This document shows, one piece after another, positions 63,403 through 64,000 of a DNA stretch of 64,000 nucleotides. The stretch lies in the NCBI GenBank assembly GCA_900771995.1, contig CAAGQC010000007.1, positions 4,252 to 68,251 on the forward strand, read 5' to 3'. The notes beneath the pieces were generated by a model. The model was not told the DNA's origin, made no database searches, and saw nothing but the letters and a program-made list of their open reading frames with translations. Source of the stretch: Lachnospiraceae bacterium (GTDB taxonomy: Bacteria; Bacillota; Clostridia; Lachnospirales; Lachnospiraceae). A program made the position numbers and the translations under genes. Positions within the stretch are counted from its first letter, which is position 1; the number at the start of each line of letters is the position of its first letter.

Positions 63403-63467
63403 TTTCCCTTACATATTCCCTTGTGTTATATCGTCCCACCAGTGTTTACGGACTCTGGTAAGGGAAA
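63403..63467. repeat. long hairpin left of repeat copy C
   Basis: TTTCCCTTAC (63403-63412) pairs with GTAAGGGAAA (63458-63467), with inner ACCAG/CTGGT. A second inverted repeat, GTGTTATAT (63423-63431) and ATATAACAC (63541-63549), brackets the repeat. The wider 63317-63673 stretch has no gene. Confidence 0.55.
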
Positions 63468-63470
63468 AAG

Positions 63471-63531
63471 CAAGGGCACAAGATGTCCGGTGGACATCTG
63501 CTCTGTGCCGACCGAAGCGGCAGCGGAGACC
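63471..63531 (+). repeat. 61-bp dispersed palindromic repeat, copy C
   Basis: It has CAAGGGCACA at its front, palindrome GATGTCCGGTGGACATC at 63482-63498, and GCAGCGGAGACC at its end. It aligns without gaps to copy A. Confidence 0.75.
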
Positions 63532-63673
63532 AACAAAATCATATAACACAGTATAACACAAAATGAAACTGACATGGTGAACTGATTGAAATTCTTCTAT
63601 ATTTTTTGATTGATTTTGAAGGAGACACAATATGAATTTCGGTCTTTTTACTAAGTTTATGTATAAATACTTC

Positions 63674-63871
63674 TTAAAATTTTCCGTTCTGGTTCTGCCA
63701 TGCTGACTTATCAGCGATAGGCTCCATTATATCCCAGTGCTCTGCGATTTTTCCATTCTCAACTCTGAAAAGATCGTAGTAGCATGTGTGTGCACCGACA
63801 AAGCTGCCCTCTGACACTGCCAGTCCATAGTTGCCATCTGCTAGTACCTGATATGTCTTGTCATAAATCAT
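63674..63871 (-). pseudogene. SnoaL-like (NTF2-fold) protein, 5'-truncated
   Basis: The 65-codon frame has YQVLADGNYGLAVSEGSFVG, YYDLFRVENGKIAEHWDIME and NQNGKF, the C-terminal half of a SnoaL/NTF2-like protein that is normally 120-140 aa. The first half is absent: upstream sequence encodes part of an AraC regulator in the opposite direction. A start at ATG 63871 exists but yields half a fold. Confidence 0.65.
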
Positions 63872-64000
63872 CTGGATGTGCTATATTTTAACAATGAAGA
63901 ATTAGACTGGATTGCTGACAAATGCGGTTTCGCCGACAGTAATACTATGGGCGGCACATTTAAAAAAATCATGGGCGAAGCGCCCGGAAGCTACAGAAAG
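63872..64000 (+). pseudogene. AraC-family regulator, C-terminal HTH fragment, runs off the edge
   Basis: The plus strand encodes ELDWIADKCGFADSNTMG, GTFKKIMGEAPGSYRK, the second HTH of an AraC protein. No start or first HTH is present on the left, where the truncated SnoaL gene begins in the opposite direction. The gene's end lies outside the window. Confidence 0.7.

Overview
The window looks like chromosome from an anaerobic Firmicute of the Clostridia, most likely a gut Lachnospiraceae. Support: a MurG/TSCPD/CutC neighbourhood, MecA, a T-box leader on proS, YesM/YesN two-component pairs beside sugar ABC transporters, CcpA-type cre sites, LuxS and M42 peptidase. No rRNA, tRNA, CRISPR array or intact transposase was seen.

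Left edge (1-1.0 kb): a partial YccF gene, a small conserved gene, and debris of an abortive-infection (Abi_2) gene carrying copy A of a 61-bp palindromic repeat. 1.0-8.0 kb: a DEDDh exonuclease, two cytosolic alpha/beta-hydrolases, prolyl-tRNA synthetase behind a T-box leader, and an uncharacterised three-gene operon of zinc-ribbon and membrane proteins. 8.2-13.4 kb: an L-rhamnose catabolic operon (rhaM, rhaB, an L-fucose/L-arabinose-type isomerase in the RhaA position, rhaD) with a convergent AraC regulator. 13.5-18.1 kb: an RluA-type pseudouridine synthase, mecA, a transposase scrap, an HTH-AAA-PD-(D/E)XK protein, and a GH127 gene reduced to its two ends.

18.05-30.8 kb: a glycan-utilisation locus. 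The minus-strand operon encodes a solute-binding protein, permease, cytosolic F5/8-type C protein, permease, GH88 unsaturated uronyl hydrolase and DUF2264 protein. The divergent operon encodes YesM and YesN regulators and a heparinase II/III-like lyase. Imported oligosaccharides with uronic acids would be cleaved by the lyase and unsaturated ends removed by GH88; the nearby rhamnose operon makes a Rha-GlcA-containing glycan an attractive but unproven substrate. 30.9-32.2 kb: a DUF4143 ATPase behind 33-bp-spaced direct repeats.

32.4-44.5 kb: a second glycan locus on the minus strand: IclR regulator, then LplB/LplC-type permeases, solute-binding protein, BNR beta-propeller enzyme, GH106-like hydrolase, DapA/NanA-family aldolase, L-fucose isomerase and YhcH protein. 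The enzymes lack signal peptides, so degradation is inside the cell. Four related sequence elements look like the IclR operator.

44.7-58.9 kb is mostly housekeeping: a duplicated PF06541 membrane protein, PilZ protein, Hsp20 with a long leader, DUF4352 lipoprotein, cupin, luxS-mtnN, M42 peptidase, GtrA, hydroxyacid dehydrogenase, pgi, TSCPD protein, murG, cutC, HAD and GNAT proteins. 59-64 kb is more patchy: two AraC regulators flank a cytosolic GH5 gene, followed by an alpha/beta-hydrolase, two further repeat copies, and a scrambled right edge where a headless SnoaL gene abuts a headless AraC gene.
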